Shown: positions 61,719-64,000 of the stretch, piece by piece | How positions within the stretch are numbered: the first letter of the stretch is position 1 | How the letters are laid out: each line of letters begins with the position of its first letter | Assembly (NCBI RefSeq): GCF_027921745.1 | Contig: NC_079238.1 | Span: forward strand, 4,402,001-4,466,000 | Direction of reading: 5' to 3' | DNA: 64,000 bases | From: Schizosaccharomyces osmophilus | Lineage: Eukaryota > Ascomycota > Schizosaccharomycetes > Schizosaccharomycetales > Schizosaccharomycetaceae | Position numbers and translations under genes: made by a program | Notes under the pieces: model-generated | The model's input: only the letters and a program-made list of their open reading frames with translations | Told to the model about the DNA's origin: nothing | Database searches by the model: none

Positions 61719-63693
61719 ATGGTAAGTAACTAAATCGAAATAATTATTGTAAAAGGAAATTGAAGCTAATGAGGTAGGCTGGAGGGATCGAGAATGCCAA
61801 AAAGGCAATCAGAAGCCTAAAAAACTACGATGAACATGAAAATCGCTTTGGTACTATTTTTAGTGTTTCAGGACCAGGTACGGTATTTTAAATTTTTTTA
61901 AATGATCCTTTGCGACAGTGTATTGACTCAAATTAGTCGTCGTTGCTTCCAACATGCTTGGATGCTCCATGTACGAGCTTGTCCGCGTTGGTCATGATGA
62001 ATTGGTAGGAGAAGTTATTAGAATCCACCAAGACAAATGTACAATTCAGGTTTACGAAGAAACCTCTGGTCTTACTGTCGGTGATCCTGTCCAACGTACT
62101 GGAAAGCCTTTGTCTGTTGAATTAGGTCCAGGTCTCGCTGAAACCATTTATGATGGTATCCAGCGTCCATTGAAACAAATTCATGACAAAGCACAAAGTA
62201 TCTACATTCCGAGAGGTATCAGTACAGAGGCTTTGGACCGTACTCGTAAGTATGATTTCACACCTAACAAGAAGCTTCGTGTCGGTGATCACGTTTCTGG
62301 CGGCGATGTGTTTGGTTCCGTATTTGAAAACTCTCTTTTTAATGATCATAAAATCATGCTTCCACCTAGATCTCGTGGTACAGTAACCTTTATCGCTGAA
62401 GCAGGCTCCTATACTGTAGTCGAAAAACTTTTGGAGGTGGAATTCAATGGCAAAAAACAATCTTTTGGTATGTTACAAACCTGGCCCGTTCGTGCTCCCC
62501 GTCCCGTTGCTGATAACCTCACGGCCAACCAACCTCTGCTCACCGGTCAACGTGTTCTCGATTCCTTGTTTCCATGTGTTCAAGGTGGTACCACCGCTAT
62601 TCCTGGTGCTTTTGGCTGTGGTAAAACTGTAATTTCTCAATCCCTTTCCAAGTATTCCAACTCGGATATGATTGTTTACATTGGTTGTGGTGAACGTGGT
62701 AATGAAATGGCCGAGGTTTTGATGGACTTCCCTGCTTTGACCATCGATATCAACGGAACCCCCGAGCCCATTATGAAACGTACTTCTCTCGTTGCGAATA
62801 CTTCAAACATGCCTGTAGCTGCTCGTGAAGCTTCCATTTATACTGGTATCACCTTGGCTGAGTATTATCGTGACCAAGGTAAGAACGTTTCAATGATGGC
62901 AGATTCCACTTCTCGTTGGGCTGAAGCTCTCCGTGAAATTTCCGGTCGTCTTGCCGAAATGCCTGCTGACTCTGGTTATCCTGCTTATCTTGGTGCTAAG
63001 TTGGCTTCTTTCTATGAACGGGCTGGTCGTGTTCGTTGTTTGGGTAGTCCTGAACGTGAAGGTACTGTGTCGATCGTTGGTGCTGTTTCTCCTCCAGGTG
63101 GTGACTTCTCCGATCCAGTCACTAGTGCTACTTTGGGTATTGTACAAGTCTTCTGGGGTTTGGACAAGAAATTGGCTCAGCGTAAACACTTTCCCTCAAT
63201 TAACACTTCCCTTTCTTATTCCAAGTACGTAAATGCTTTGACTCCCTGGTATGAAGACCGAGTTTCTGGTTTCAACTCGTTACGTGATCAAATTAAACAT
63301 ATTATTCAACAAGAGGATTCGATGCTCGAAATCATCCAATTGGTTGGTAAGTCTGCGCTTTCCGAGAGCGACAAGGTTACTTTAGACATGGCTGGTATTA
63401 TCAAGAACGATTTCCTACAGCAAAACGGTTATTCCGACTATGATCGAAGCTGTCCTCTTTACAAAACTTACCATATGATGAGAAACATGATTTCTTACTA
63501 TGGGAGAGCGAAGGGTACGGTTGAACAAGGCAATGTTCCATGGTCGAAAATCCGTGAAGGCACCTCTGATATTTTCCATGAACTTTCTTCTATGAAGTTT
63601 GAAAATCCTAATGATGGTGAAAAAGAACTTGTTGAACGTTATGAGCAACTTTACAAGAAGATTGATGACAAATTTCAAGCCCTGGCAGAATAA
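61719..63693 (+). CDS. vma1: Vma1, catalytic A subunit of the vacuolar H+-ATPase (three exons, no intein)
   Basis: Exons 61719-61721 (the ATG alone), 61778-61877 and 61937-63693 give 619 residues. N-terminus after splicing: [12 protein letters not shown], then [10 protein letters not shown] joined to [16 protein letters not shown], as in other A subunits. Walker [21 protein letters not shown]; catalytic region [17 protein letters not shown]; then [19 protein letters not shown]. The intein seen in S. cerevisiae Vma1 sits before the Cys of this CGERGNEM motif; here the site is uninterrupted. Known role: ATP hydrolysis in V1 drives proton pumping into vacuoles and endosomes. Introns are 56 and 59 nt. 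Strong codon bias, as expected of a highly expressed gene. Confidence 0.97.
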
Positions 63694-64000
63694 TTTCTTA
63701 ATTTTTGCAATTAAGCATTAGAGTGCGATACTCAGTTAATTTACCAATTTAGTCTTCCATTATGTCTTTAATCAATCTTACAAATATCTAAAGTCTTCTT
63801 TTACTAAAGAATATGCCGACAACTCCATAGAGATTCGATGAATGAATGCAATTTAATTTATAATATAACTTAGACTAGCTTGGTACCATCTTACCAAAAA
63901 AATTGTAAACTAAACCAAAGTAATCCACGTATTAAAACTCGTAATCTTTTAGCATAACCACATATATAAATATCATAACATATAAAAGTAAGTGACTTTT
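63694..64000. other. vma1 3' flank to the right edge
   Basis: 307 bp, AT-rich, no gene seen. Confidence 0.4.

Noticed and set aside
1-64000. Transposons, LTR elements, CRISPR arrays, horizontally acquired operons
   Set aside because: No reverse transcriptase, integrase or transposase motifs, no long terminal repeats, no regularly spaced repeats, and no compositional island except the simple repeats near 17 kb. The window is native fission yeast DNA.

Overview
The window is fission-yeast (Schizosaccharomyces) nuclear DNA. The evidence is its very short introns (mostly 38-75 nt) with GTANG-type donors and CTRAY-type branch sites, AT-rich intergenic DNA, Pol III genes with a TATA box about 27 bp upstream, and a gene order that I recall as that of S. 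pombe chromosome I (cosmids SPAC23H4, then SPAP27G11, then SPAC343). The proteins differ clearly from the S. pombe versions I remember (for example Cdb4), so I infer one of the other species (octosporus/osmophilus/cryophilus group). I cannot say which one from sequence alone.

Layout. 0.0-27 kb: tsr1 (cut by the left edge), vam6, a DUF4050 gene, a Pex17-like gene, alp13, cnl2, thi4, cdb4, iwr1, srp102, gln1, a mitochondrial tRNA 2-thiouridylase, a p24/Erv25 cargo receptor, the kinase ppk9 and an Osh3-like oxysterol-binding protein. 27-53 kb: an Mgr3-like TPR protein, cdc123, tad3, vps41, aps1, bud32, an OB-fold protein, GTP cyclohydrolase II, nup184, a HID1-family protein, nop10 and slx1. 51-64 kb: erg8, mitochondrial ribosomal protein L19, apc11, gid7 and vma1. 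Between gid7 and vma1 lies an unusual 4.7-kb gene-poor stretch with a 5S rRNA gene, a decayed 5S fragment, two tRNA-Gly(GCC) genes in inverted orientation and a small spliced orphan gene encoding a tandem tryptophan-rich 16-residue repeat.

I resolved 35 introns by eye and give exon coordinates for each spliced gene. Four genes begin with tiny coding exons: vma1 (3 nt, the ATG alone), erg8 (8 nt), nup184 (17 nt) and apc11 (19 nt).

Functionally this is a housekeeping chromosome-arm region and not an operon-like system. Recurring themes are vacuole/endosome traffic (vam6 and vps41 of HOPS, aps1, vma1, the HID1 protein, Erv25), tRNA modification (Tad3, thiouridylase, Bud32 of KEOPS), ubiquitin ligases (apc11, gid7), chromatin and kinetochore (alp13, cnl2), DNA repair (slx1) and vitamin biosynthesis (thi4, GTP cyclohydrolase II). 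I saw no transposon, retroelement, CRISPR array or bacterial-type operon. The most interesting items are the repeat-bearing orphan at 59 kb and its island, several small ORFs with splice signals or membrane segments, and several strong inverted repeats in intergenic DNA. S. pombe systematic names and order are from memory and should be checked.
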